A DNA stretch of 64,000 bases, taken from positions 87,012-151,011 of the forward strand of contig CAMPDV010001043.1 in the NCBI GenBank assembly GCA_946699065.1, in the 5' to 3' direction. Below the pieces are notes generated by a model. That model was given only the letters and a program-made list of their open reading frames with translations. It was not told where the DNA came from and did no database searches. This stretch comes from Loxodes magnus (lineage: Eukaryota; Ciliophora; Karyorelictea; Loxodida; Loxodidae). Positions 11,452 through 23,344 of this stretch are shown in pieces (position 1 is the first letter of the stretch; each line of letters begins with the position of its first letter). A program made the translations under genes and the position numbers.

Positions 11452-13133
11452 TTAAAATTATGTTAATCAACCAATTTTTTTTAATGCTATATAGCTCAAA
11501 TTTACTAAATCTATCTTCAATATTGAATATCTTCCTTTTTCATAAACAAAAACATATCCAAACTTATCTTTTACTTTCATCTCTGTTAAACCAATAACAT
11601 CTTTAAAAATTTATCTTTATTCTCATTATTCTTTATTTCTTCTATATATTCTTCTTGAAAATTCTGCCGTGTAAAAATTTTTCAGACCTCCAATTATAAC
11701 TAAAGGATCTAAGCACACTATAGGATAAGAAACAGCTTCAGGGAGATTCAAATCACACTTACTCCATCTATCATTTTATATCCTATAATTTCATACATCT
11801 TTTAAAGTTTCTCCTTTCTAATTAAATCGTCCAAAAGAATAAATGCTTTATTCATCTTTATTTACTACTAAATTTTAACCAGATATTTAAAAAGGAAATT
11901 AAGAACAGTTCTATCATTTGTTTTCATTTCCTATTTTTAACTTTTCTACTGATTATAATATCTGTCTCTTTCTAATACCACCTCCAACTACATAAATGTG
12001 TTTTTAAGCTGCTGCTATTCCAAACGCACATCTTCCTTCATTTAGATTACTAAGTCTTTTACTATTACCTTCATAATCAATTTATCAAGCTTCTATTATT
12101 CCTTGATCCTATTTTTAAGATTTTCCTCCAATTAAATATAACTTATTTTAATATTCTATACTATTACTTCCTGAGGGAATTATACTTTAAGTTTTTACTT
12201 GCTGTAACTATTCTTTTTCGATATTAAATAATCATAAATTTTAAGTTTTATCCTAAAAAAGATGAATATACATAGAATCTTTTAACTTTAATTATGTTTA
12301 TTTCATTTAGTTTATATTTATCTAAACCATTTTTTATTCTTCTAAATTTATATTTTCTTATAGTTTCTACCTTATTAGTGAGATGTAATTTTTATTTAGG
12401 TTTTATATTTTATTCATTAAATTTCTAAGTAAAAGTATAAAATTTTATTTTTAAGTTTATAAGATTTTAATGTTTTAATTTTATTACTTTTATATCATTT
12501 ATTTTTAGTCTAAATTTTATATTTCAAAAATACTTTTTAAATTTAATTTAGAAATTATATTTCTATCTCTTATTCAATTCTATAAGATATTTATTTTCTA
12601 ATCTAAATAAAAAACACTTTAAGATTATATTTCTTTATTCCTAAGATTACTTTATACTATTAAGTTAATAAGTAACTTACTAATATTTTATTATTTCTTA
12701 ATAATAGTAAAAGCTTTTTCTATTATTTACCTCTATATATCTTTTAACTTCTATTTAGTATTCTAACCTTTTTAGATTTATTATTCTTTCTCTTATATCT
12801 TTATTATTATATCTGTATAGGTAAATCTTCAAACTTAAAATGATATGTTTTCTAGCAAATAGGGCATGACATTAATCCTTATAATCAGTACTGAGTATTC
12901 AAACATACACCACAGTAAATATGCAAGCAAGGTAAGACAGTTAGAAGGGCGTTAGTTAAGTTGTAATCTTCCAAGCAGATTAAGCATTTTGGTAGCACTT
13001 ACATTTTTATTATAATTTAGTTAAAAACAGTTGTAATTATCTGTTTATGACAGTTAGTATCAAAAATAGAAATAAAGTATGATAATAAAAATATATGTTA
13101 TATTTTATTTATTTTATTAATATTATTTGCTTA
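11452..13133 (-). repeat. Right arm of the long inverted repeat
   Basis: Reverse complement of 6052-7733. Together the arms and their 3.7 kb spacer span 7.1 kb and could fold into a giant hairpin. Outside the right arm the sequence continues into dispersed repeat X. Confidence 0.9.
11467..13004 (-). pseudogene. RING-finger/kelch protein, copy 2 (frame disrupted)
   Basis: Nearly identical to copy 1, with the RING motifs (CLICLEDY, CPICQK) and the kelch motifs all present. ATG at 13004, TGA at 11467. Just after the RING it is 4 bases shorter than copy 1 (near 12822), a difference shared with the copy at 33751-35270. This shifts the coiled-coil region into another frame, and I found no compensating change nearby. 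Either these copies are broken or copy 1 gained 4 bases; copy 1 is the one with a continuous sensible frame. Confidence 0.75.
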
Positions 13134-14640
13134 AAACAAATAGTCGTATATAAGAGTCTAAAACTATAATTAAAGGAGATAGCAATAATATATAGAATAT
13201 ATAAATATAATTGAAGATTAAATGTATTTAAAATAAATGTTGTTATTTTTAATCTTAAAAGTAATCTAAGTGTATATTAATTTAGCTATATTTGTTTAAT
13301 ACATTTTTATTAATTTAAATAATAATAAGGATAATTTTATTTTAATTACATTAAAGGATTTTAATATTATAGCTTATTTTTGCACTAAGAAATAAAAAAT
13401 AGATTAATATTAAGAGAAAGTAATTGATATCTCTTAGTATATGATTTAAATATCATAGTTTTAAATATTAAAATAATAATAAAGGTATATGTTATAAGGG
13501 AAATTGATAGTAAATAATAAAAATAGATTAATTTCTGCTTAATAGCAAGTAATTTTATTTTAGTAAAATATAAATATTTAATAGTAGTATACAACTTTTT
13601 AAAAATAGCAATTATGAAAAAGATAAACTTAATAGGTCTTCTAAGTGGATTAATTATAATAAATTTAACTATATAGTTTTAATTTAGTATTATTAATTTT
13701 TGAATAAAATAAATATAAACAATTATTATTTGTATAAGTGTAGCTTTTGAAAGTAATTTACACAATAAATTAATTAAAAAGCTAAATTAATTTAAATTTT
13801 AAGCAACAAAATAAAAATGAAATTAAAAATCTGTATAATATAAAGGATATTATAATAAAATGTTTTATAGTAAGTATTTTACATCCATAAAGAACAACAA
13901 ACATATAAACCTAATAAAAATTATAAATTAAGCTAGTTCTAATCAATTAGATAATCAATAAAATTTAATTTAGTTAAATGAGATAAAGTATATCTAATAA
14001 AGTGTTCTAATTAAAATAATTAGTTTATTAATATAATTAGAAACTCTTTTATACGAGTATTAAAATTAAAAATATATATCTTAAATTTAGATACTATTTA
14101 AATTATTATAATTAAATACAACTCTTTTTATGTAAGATACTAGAGATTAAATTAAAAATATGAATACAATTAATTTAACTTATGATATTATTTTAAGAAC
14201 AGAATAAACTATATTTTATTTCTAAATTATATATATATCTAATTAATTTACATATTATTATTTTTAATTATATACATTACTTTAACTAATAACTAAAAAA
14301 GATTATATTCAATTTTATTTAAAAACAATTAATATTTTATAATTCAAATATAAAATATACTCTAAAATTAATAAATTACATACATTTATTTTAAACCAAA
14401 TAATACTATAAATTCAGTAAAATGCAATTCAAATATTTTTTATTTCAATTATGTAAAATTATATAGAAACCAATTTCAAGCATCAGCCTATCAAATAAAC
14501 TTTATATAAGCATTAAGATAAATACTATTAAATGCTAACCTAATCTAAGATAAAAATTAGTAGTAAGAAAAATATAATATTTAAATCTTAATATTAATTT
14601 CATTTATTTTATATATTATTTTATTTAATCTCTTCTTTAT
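13134..14640. repeat. Dispersed AT-rich repeat X, copy 1
   Basis: AT-rich DNA whose first 500 bases are related to 27690-27940, 36290-36480 and 37420-37640 (shared phrases: aatagattaatattaa, tatttaatagtag, gaaattga). The later part resembles 28070-28330 and 37780-37980. I see no protein domain. It lies immediately outside the RING-kelch arm here and near the RING-kelch copy at 33751-35270, so it may belong to the same larger unit. Confidence 0.45.
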
Positions 14641-14701
14641 TTTCAAATTTTTCAACCTTTAATCTTGATTGAGTAAGAAAGTTCTCCTTTTATTATAATA
14701 T

Positions 14702-15072
14702 AATTTAAATAGGGTGGAAAACCCTTTCCTTCGGACGCTGCTTAGAAGTCCAAGTAAGGCAACTAAAAAATGAGCCAGGACGGAGGATAAATCGGAGGAA
14801 GAGAAATAAATAACAAGAGAAGGATGATATGTCAAGCTGGATTACTTTGAATGACAGGAGGAAACTTTCTTCATCATAGGTCGAGGAAATATACCCATAA
14901 TCACATATTGCATCCTATGCTTTGGAAAAAAAATTACAGGGATGTACTGCAGGAAGAGAAAACAAGGATAGAGAGACTCATAATTTTTTTTCGACATTAA
15001 TTAAGATTGATTTAAAGAGCTACACACCAACGAGAGTGCTACGTACTCTATAATCAAATTTATTTATTTATC
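14702..15072 (+). mobile_element. SINE-like element S2
   Basis: Full-length match to S1, with the same AAATAGGGTGGAAAACCC start, the same inner 60-base module, TTTCGACATTAA before the tail, and the tail AAAGAGCTACACACC...TTTATTTATTTAT. It differs from S1 by scattered substitutions, so the insertions are not recent duplicates of each other. Confidence 0.8.
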
Positions 15073-15224
15073 TATTATTATTTGCTTTTTAAAATATTTT
15101 TTGATATGGTCGATCTGAATAAAAATTTTTGATTGAATCCTTGCAATTAAAAAAAACTCAAGAGAATATATTATTCATTCAATTTTTCATATTAATATAT
15201 ATTAATAAAATGGCACCTAAGAAA

Positions 15225-15600
15225 TAGAAGGCATCATAAATTCTTCTCCTATTAATTACATATCTTCCTCATTTTTCTCTATATTATCTCTTGTTCTTCT
15301 GTCTTCTATCTATCTACGCTTTATTATATCTTTATGCAAGCTTAATTTATTTTTTCTTACATATCTTACTAATTTTAATTTCTAATTATTTTCTTTTTGA
15401 TCAAGCTTTTATACACTCATAAAAATTATCCTTTTCCTGCTCTATAGTATTTTCCTATTTCTTTTTTTCATTCGATTTTCTTTTCTATATATCCTCTTTT
15501 TCTATTTTCTAATAAGTCTTTGATATAATCTTTTATTATCAAGTCAGCTTAGCTCTTTTTTACTCTTCTTAAATTAATTTCTTGCTTAATATAACTAATT
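15225..15600 (-). mobile_element. LINE B fragment, C-terminal end of ORF2
   Basis: About 95% identical to 38575-38930, the last coding part of LINE B. The minus strand encodes a basic C-terminal region (KDYIKDLLEKRKRGYIEKK, AGKGQFLWVYKSLIKKKRI). The 3-prime tail is missing; the sequence stops at a start-like ATGGCACCTAAGAAATAG at 15210, which belongs to unrelated DNA. The fragment was therefore rearranged after insertion rather than merely truncated at its 5-prime end. Confidence 0.6.
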
Positions 15601-15965
15601 TAAGATTATAAAGTCATTTTGGCCAGAATGAGCACCCCTCAGCAATCTCTAAATTTCCGTCCTCAGATTAATCTTGACAAATTGAAGTGTAGAATTTAAT
15701 TTGGACTCCAAGCTTGGGAGTTTTTAGATCTGAGTAACTAGGCCTCTTGTTTTAGTATAATTAGCTCAAGAGTAAACCTTTCCTCAAATCCAAAACTGGA
15801 CAAGGAGAACTCTCTAATATCAGGAGTATAGATTTGTTAATTCTTGAATGATTGCTCTTATTCCTAAGGAGTTCTAGAAGTCAGATTCGCATTCTATTTG
15901 AATTGTAGGACGGGAATTTTATCTTTTTCATTTTCTTCGAATTTTTTACTTCTTCCCCCTACTTT
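15600..15965 (-). other. GC-richer coding-like stretch, unidentified
   Basis: Continues directly from the LINE B fragment on the same strand. One minus-strand frame reads KIPVLQFKQNANLTSRTPQE, then IYTPDIREFSLSSFGFEERF and LELIILKQEAQLLRSKNSQ, with balanced composition. It is not in the LINE B copy at 38469-39895, so it is probably part of another retroelement ORF or of a host gene into which the fragment fell. Confidence 0.35.
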
Positions 15966-16086
15966 ATTTATTTGACAGTTAAAAATATTTTTGTAGATCC
16001 GACATTTTTTTAATTATTAATTTAATGTAATAATAATAGTTCAAAATTAAATAATATATAAGTTTTTAATTTTTAAATCAAACTTT

Positions 16087-17596
16087 TTATTAAGAGTTTA
16101 TTTTTTAATCATCTATATATTTTCCGTTTAGAAATTTTCCTTATAAAATCTCTCCATTTATTTTTTTATAAATTCCAGTTCCATATTTTTTTTCATCTTT
16201 CCATTCCCCTTCGTACATATCACCATTTGCATAATAGTAAATTCCCTTTCCATGTTTCTTATCATTTAAATAGTCTCCTACATATTTATCTCCTTTGCAT
16301 TCTCCATGCTATCAAATAAAAGTTCCCTTTCCTTGTCTCTATCCGTTCATATATTACCCCTCATATCTATCTCCATTGTTTCATGTAAAGATTCCATATC
16401 CACTTTTTTAATCTTTTATCCAATCACCTTCATATTTATTTCTATTATAAAATTTCATTGTTCCGTAACCATCACGTTTTCCCTATCTTCAATCACCTTC
16501 ATAAATGCTTCCTTCATTAAAATAATGAATTCCTTTACCGTGTCGCTTGTCTTCATAAAAATTTCCGACATATTCATCACCTTCGTTTGGCTTTCCAAAA
16601 GTCTAGGTTCCATGTCCTTGTTTTGTATCGTTTACAAAATATCCCTTATATATGCCTCCACTTTTTCATGTTTAAACTCCATATCCATTTCTTTTTCCGT
16701 CTAATCATTCACCTTCATAGGTGCTTCCCTCTTTAGAATGAAATGTTCCTGTACCTTACATTTGCCCATTAAAAAATTCACCAACGTACTTATCTCTTTT
16801 CCAAGGATCTTATCCTCAAACAAAAACTCCTTTTCCTTATATTTCGTCATTTACAAATTATCCTTTGTATTTATCTCCATTCTATGATATAAGTATTCCG
16901 TTTCCTTAACTCTTTCCGTTTATTCAATCACCTTCATAAATTTATTAATTTCCATAAAATTGAACTCCGAAACCTTCTCTTTCTCCATTACGGAACTAAC
17001 CTATATAGGTTTAATCTTTTTGTTTTTTTTAATTTTTATATGTAAACACCTTATCCATCAATTTAGTTTAAATATCATTGTCCGTTATACTAATTGCCAG
17101 ATTTCCATATATAATGCCCATGTCCATGTCTATATAATTTTCCTTTTATGATAAATCCTGTATATAAATCTTTTTAATATCTTTTATTTTGTACATATTC
17201 AACTTCTTATTACTTATAGTAGTCATATAAATTATTTTCTTACTTGAAACTTTTTAAAGTTTCTTCAAGTTTTTCATTGAAATAGTCAATTTTTTTTTGA
17301 TTTTCTTCTTTTGGATCTACTTTATTTTATATCTCTTGAGCAAGTTTTTAATTTTATACTTACTATATGTTTTCATTTTATGTAAAAGTGATTTCTTCAT
17401 GAGAAAACATCGGAGGAGGTAAATAATAATCACTATCAATATCTTTTTAAATTTAATAAGTATTCTTTTAATACTCTTCTTCACTTTATATATTTTCGAA
17501 ATTTTGCTTTTTTGAGGACTGGCTAACAACTGTTTAAAATTATTCATCAACACTCTAATTTTAGTTTCTTTTTTTATTTGATTGACAACAACCCAT
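16087..17596 (-). CDS. MORN-repeat protein with MGCC lipid-anchor start
   Basis: MORN proteins act as scaffolds at membranes, cortex or cilia. The start ATG at 17596 gives MGCCQSNKKRN, a classic N-myristoylation plus palmitoylation signal, so the protein should sit on a membrane. Residues about 10-170 are an acidic, Gln-rich linker. At least eleven MORN units follow, e.g. YEGDWINGKSQGNGILI, YVGEFFNGQMQGTGTF, YEGEWKDEKKYGTGIY. The MORN Trp is TGA in some units (YEGDW-RQGKRDG, YEGEW-LDGKRNG) and TGG in others (YEGDW-IKDQKSG), direct evidence that TGA is Trp. The end is probably the tandem TAA TAA at 16087-16092. One apparent one-base frameshift lies in an A-run (about 17015-17040) between the second and third units; a homopolymer error or a real break are both possible. 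About 500 residues. Confidence 0.85.
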
Positions 17597-17599
17597 TTA

Positions 17600-18555
17600 T
17601 AATACTTTTATATATCATTAATCTTAAAAATTAGATCTATAGATAATCTTAAAATTTAAAGATGGAGATATAAGATAAAACTTAGTTTGTAATATAAAAA
17701 TAATTTATAATTAAATAACTCCATAATAATACATTCTTAGCAAAGCCAGTCTAAATAATTTATTCTTTTTAAGCTATTTAAATATTATAGTTATTTGATA
17801 AACTAAATTATCAATTTTAATATACTTTAGAAAAATTAATACAATTTGCTATTTTGCTTATCTAGGACTAAATTTTTAATTAACTATTTTATATTTAATA
17901 GTTAATTAAATATCTTCTACTTTATCATTATTTAATTAATATCCTTTTTTGTCTCTAAATCAATATTACATATACAAATAAAATAATACAGGCTTTTAAT
18001 ATTATATTAATTATATAATATTTAAATGTTAAATTGTATTATAAACATTATAATTGTTGCTGCACACTATTAAAAGTATAAGATAAAAGTTAAATTCATA
18101 ACGATAATTCATACTAATTTTATGCAGACAAAAGTAGACTACTTTTATAAAAAAGTTAAAAGGAGTTAACAATTTAAAAGTTAGCATTATTCCCAATAAT
18201 ATTGAAAACATCTTTTTAGCTAAAGGAAGACTTAGAAATTCGCTAGTTTGCCATCCTTATTTATAATTTGTACTTTATAGATGATTCTATTTCATCAAAA
18301 TCTATTTTTAAAGTTATTAAATTTGATATTATAAAATTTTCCTATAGTTTAAGCTTGATTAAGTTAATCATATAGATCTTTAATTATGCTTTTTATTATC
18401 TTTGTAAATTTATTTTCTTCATCAGCTTCTTTTATTTAATTAAAGTAATGCTTTTATTAATTTAATAAAATTGTAAATTAATCATAGCTACTAATTTAAA
18501 AACTTCATTTTTTTAATTTCAACATTATTAAAATATTTATTTAAAATGTGACTTA
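17600..18555. other. AT-rich stretch, nothing recognised
   Basis: AT-rich flank between the MORN gene and the next RING-kelch copy. It holds the upstream region of the MORN gene at its left end. No repeat or motif recognised. Confidence 0.4.
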
Positions 18556-19470
18556 AAGTTCTTCTTTTAGAAATTATAAAAGAATACAAATTTAGAGGAA
18601 CAAAAAACCGTTTTGTTATAGAAAAATAAAGTTAAGGAAACATAATAAAGCATAATAGAATCAAAGTTTATTCATTTTTTTAGTGAGAAAGTTAATACTT
18701 ACTAATATTTAATATTGAAACAGAATAACTACGATAAGTTAAAACTTAAAAAATGATTCCTAAATTAAGTAAAAGTATAGAATACTAAAATTAATTATAT
18801 TTAGTTGGAGGATTTATCTAAGAATAAGGCATAAAAGAAGCTTGATAATTTGATTATGAAGGAAAATGTAAAAAGCTTGACAATCTGAATGAGGGAAGAC
18901 GCTTATAGGGAATAGCTGCAGCTAAAGAACATATTTTTGTAGTTGGAGGAGGTAATAGAAAACTTCAAACCTTATAATCAGTAGAAAATTAAAAATAGGT
19001 AATCAAAATAAATGATAGAATTGCTCTTAATTTCCTTTTAAAATATTTGCCTAAGCTTTATTAGTTGATAAAGGTGAATAAAATATTTATTCTTTTGGAG
19101 GAACAAATTCGAAAGTATAGAGTTTGAAAGATATATGATAGTATAATATATAAAATGATAAATGGAGTAAATAAGATTTGAATCTTCCTGTAGCTCTTGC
19201 TTGGCCTATAGTATCTTTAGAACCTTTTATCATAGTTGGAGGGAAGACAAATTTGTTAACGAACGAATTTTCAAAAAAAAAATTTAAAAGAAACAAAAAT
19301 TAGTGGCAATAAAACTAAATTTTTAAAGATGTGTTTCCTTTTACTTAGATAAAAACAAGAGATAAATTTGGATATATTTTTACTCTAGAATAGCATGATC
19401 TTATAGTTTTGAAGCTTCATATAGAAAACTTAAGTTGTGAAGTATTAAAAACAATATTTTAACTTAATTT
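18556..19470 (+). pseudogene. RING-finger/kelch protein, copy 3 (kelch part only, decayed)
   Basis: Diverged copy of the second half of the RING-kelch gene. Readable blades are QLYLVGGF, LNEGRRLQGIAAA, HIFVVGGG, DIWQYNIQNDKWSKQDLNLP and FIIVGGK. The RING and most of the coiled coil are absent, and the blades lie in more than one frame. TGA again stands for Trp in EAW and DIW, as in copy 1, though this copy is clearly older, so the TGA codons were there in the common ancestor. Confidence 0.75.
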
Positions 19471-20068
19471 TTAATATTTTTAATCTTGTGTAATAGCATA
19501 AAATAATAAAATGCTCAAAATTATATCTACTGAATCTCATTTCTTATTACTTTAGATTAACTGTTTAAAGATATTTATTAACTAATCCTTTTTTTATTAA
19601 AATTAGTTTATTTTATATCTACTTTCTCAAAATAAAATATTTGATTATTTATTCTCATTAAAAGGGAGATATTGAAGTTACTTATTTAAACTAAGGATTT
19701 TAATATTAACAAAAATATAAAAATTATAGCTTGACATTTAGAATTATAATGAAGTTACTAATATCATGTTAAGAAACTAATTATATATTTTTATCTTAAT
19801 TAATTAAACTTTTGTATAACTTAAAAAATATATCAATATCTTTTTACACCTAATTAATTTAATTATCGCAAAAAAAATAATTAGAAGAATGACTAGCTAT
19901 ATATACGCTTTCAATGGAAAAATCCTGATGTTACAAAAGTAAAAGATTATTTGATAAATAACATAAGAAGTTAAAATAAAAGCAAGTAGTGATTGAGTAA
20001 AATATTATAAAATAATTATTTAGATAAACCTAATATGTTATAGTTTAAGATTAGTTCTTAATAAAAAA
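19471..20068. other. AT-rich stretch, nothing recognised
   Basis: AT-rich sequence between kelch copy 3 and element Z3. No motif recognised. Confidence 0.35.
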
Positions 20069-20960
20069 TTATGCCAGGATTTAAAGTAGGATTCTTCGCA
20101 GCTCCAAAAAAGTAGAAGTTAACGACATTCTAGAAAGACTAGGATCAGGAATAGGAAGCCAAAAAAATCACCCATCAGTAAGAGTCACATCTTTGAAGAA
20201 AGGTCTAGGAAATAGGCTAAAAATATAATGCGTTCGGAAGTCTTCAATCTCACCAATAATGATAAATAAGCTATGATTAATGATTAAAATTGTGCTGTAT
20301 TTCCAGGAAACTGTCAAAAAATTGAAGAAAGACAATAAAAAGTTAATGGAAAAACTTGAACTTGCAGAGGAAATAGAATTGAGACTCATGACCTAAGAAC
20401 TAAACCTTAACACATTTTGAAACATTTCCTAAGACCAGAACAGTTAATCATAACAATAACAATAGAAGCAGAAAGAACTAGTCAATAAAATAGAAAAATA
20501 GAAGAAAAACAGCAAAAATTGCAGCAATAAATGGACCTAAAAGAATAAAGAAATGACCCAATGATAATCGAAGGAGAAAATAGCTCAAGATTTAAGCCTA
20601 AAATCAAAAAGATGCTATTATTGTAACTCTAGAACACCTCTATGGAGAAGATGCTAGAAATTTTAAAACTATAAATAAAAATACTGAAATTACAAGAAGA
20701 AGTTGGAGAATAGAAAGAAAATACAATAGCGACTAAAACTAAATGGAGAAAAAGAAAGATTATATTGCAACAAATTTGGAAAAATATAAAAGATCAAAGA
20801 TACCAATCATTATCTAAATTAATAGATACCTCAGCGACATATGCATAGCAAGGAGAAGAATTTTAGAGAAATTTAGATTTTTATATTTAGCCTCTAGAGC
20901 AATCTAGAAATTGGCGGGAAGAGGTTGGAATACCTTCAAGAACATCAAACATTTAATTTT
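20069..20960 (+). mobile_element. Zinc-knuckle ORF1-like element, copy Z3
   Basis: The longest of the five copies. ATG at 20071 gives MPGFKVGFFAAPKKQKLTTF. A helix region follows (KLKKDNKKLMEKLELAEEIE), then ELNLNTF with TGA (Trp) and NISQDQNSQS. The knuckle near 20610-20655 is CYYCNSRTPLWRRC, where the His is replaced by Pro and the Trp is TGG, against TGA in Z2. A basic tail follows. Frame changes show it is broken. It interrupts the second RING-kelch module. No reverse transcriptase is visible after it. Confidence 0.7.
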
Positions 20961-21744
20961 GTATTTGTATATTTGCATAATACTTTTAGTTATTATTAGT
21001 TTATAAAAAAATAATAATAAATGAGTCTTAATTAATTATGTCAGATATTGATGATATTATACGTATATAATCTACTAAATAATAAGAATAATTTATATAA
21101 AATATAAAGGTTAGTATAAATAAGTAAATTAATTAGCTTACTAAAATATTTAGCATTTAATAAATATAAAAAGATTAATATAAATAAATTAGTTATATTA
21201 TTGCTTATAACAAATTAACTAAATACTAAATTAAAAAGTTATAGATTTTAGTTTCAATAACAAAGAAGTATTTAATATTATCATATAATTAGATTAACCT
21301 TAGAAAGAGGATATTGATAAATTATTGTATAAAATCTTAGATACTTTTTAGAATAAATATAATATAAAAATATTAATTAAGATAAATAATTAATTTCCTA
21401 CTTAAGTAAATTAATGTGATATTTATTAAACCTATTTTAAAATAAAATTTCTTATATAAATTATATAAAATAATATACTACTTATATATTGCATTTTTTA
21501 TCTAAACTATAAATAAGTTGAAGATTATCGCTAAAAAGAGCACAAGCAAATATATCTAAAAGATATTTTATATGAAAAAAACACCCAAAAATGATAATCT
21601 CCAAACTAGACAAATGAAATATAATAAGAAATATAAATCGGTATTTAGAATCTATAAAACGAAAATATTAAACTCTAACAGGTAGTCTAAGAATTTTCAA
21701 TATAGTCTGTGTTCTAATTTAGCAAATTTATTAACTGAAACAAA
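20961..21744. repeat. Second RING-kelch module, middle sequence
   Basis: AT-rich sequence matching the middle of the first module. About 21250-21345 matches 8590-8655 plus 9035-9060, thus the uninterrupted form of the S1 insertion site. About 21430-21560 matches 9475-9600 and 32960-33080. Confidence 0.5.
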
Positions 21745-22260
21745 AAAATGGATTAAAATAAGATATCATAAGTAGACCTTCAGATCAGCAAATATACTCA
21801 TTAATTCAGCAGACCGAATAAAGATTACAGAGAATAATTTTTGAAAAGAATTAGGAAATGTAAAATAAGATGAGTTATGATCCCATGGAAGTAGAGACAG
21901 AGAGAGAAATAAATTAAGCACTGTTTTATCATAAAGAAGAACAATAATAAGGTGCTGATACTGTAAGAACCAAGGTCATAAGGTAAGAAACTGTCGGAAA
22001 TTTAGGAAGAAAGAAAAAAAGAACGAAAGACATAAAATAAAATATTTAGAATATAATGCACAAAAGAAGCAAAATTATATAGAAGGAAAGAACAACTAAT
22101 CCTTTAAACAATATATCAAATACTAATGGAAGCAAGAGAATGAAAAAAAGACAATATGGATTTGATATAGAAAAGTTTATGAAGGTAAGTCTCAGCAGAT
22201 GTAAGAGAAAGAAAGAATTATTTAAAGTTTATTCCGAAGAAAATTATTATTGAGAATTAA
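21745..22260 (+). mobile_element. Zinc-knuckle ORF1-like element, copy Z4
   Basis: A shorter copy. The knuckle near 21952-22000 is a complete CCHC box, CWYCKNQGHKVRNC, with its first Trp written TGA; aromatic residues are usual at that position. A Lys/Gln-rich basic region follows. The element splits AT-rich module sequence that is continuous near 9595 and 33075 (aaccattttaagtaaaata), so it is an insertion with an identifiable empty site. No other ORF accompanies it. Confidence 0.65.
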
Positions 22261-23340
22261 CTATCTTCATAAACTAATATGTGACAAGTCAAATAAAGGA
22301 GAAGTCACAGTAATAAAATATACTTTAATTATTATTATAAACATTTCAAGTAAAATAATAATTTAGTCAGTACTAAAGTATTTTCTTTATTATAAAATAA
22401 ATAAATAATTATTTGTATTAAGGTATATTAATTTCAATATATAATTTAAAAGAAAAGTTAAAAAATTTTAATATTATGATTACTCCTTATAATTGGAATC
22501 TTTACTTGATCTTTTTTTGTTTAAATTCTTTCAAGTTCCATTTATTTACGAGGTTTATCTCAAAATTTTTAAAAGTAATAATTTTTCTACCTTTACAAGG
22601 TCTAAAATAGCTAATTAAATTATTTCAGTTTATAGCTAATAAAGAGGCATTTTGATTATTTGAAAATACTAAGATACTATTATATATTTAAATTGTCTTT
22701 ACATGAAAAAGAGATTTTAGTTGATTTAATAATTATGAACATTAAAGGAAATAAATATTATAAGTATATAGGAAAAATCATTTATTAATAATTATGTTAT
22801 ATTTATTATTTTTTATATTTCCTAGGTTGTCTCAATAAAATACCTTTTAAATCCACATTTAAAAATCTAAACTTAAAAGCATTGTTATTTAATTTATATT
22901 TAGGAACATTTATTTTCAAATTAATTAACTCAAAAAATTAATTGTTATTTAAAGTTTGGAAAGTCAAATAATGGAATAAAGCACTAAATATTTCTTTTAT
23001 TTAAACTACTTATAGTTTCTTCAAGACATTACCCGTTTATTAATATCAATAATTTTTAGTTAATTAAACATTTAGTACCTAGAGTAATGTACTTGAAATT
23101 CATATTACAAAGCACATCGTAAGTATATATAGTAATGCATTTAATTAATTTTCCTTTCCTTTATTTTAAGAATTTTATTTACTAATTTTTAATTTTTATA
23201 ATTGTTAAAGTTAAAAATATAATTAAGTTTAGATATATTATTTATTTATAATTATAGATCATTATTTTATCGATGAATACTTTTAAGTTATGGCCTTAGT
23301 ATTGCTGAGATATTTTCAAAAAGAAAACTTTATTATTATA
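22261..23340. other. AT-rich stretch with module remnant
   Basis: The first 200 bases continue the RING-kelch module after Z4 (22325-22460 matches 9600-9725). The rest is AT-rich and I recognise nothing in it. The second inverted arm with its kelch gene, expected here by comparison with 11452-13133, is absent. Confidence 0.4.
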
Positions 23341-23344
23341 TATA

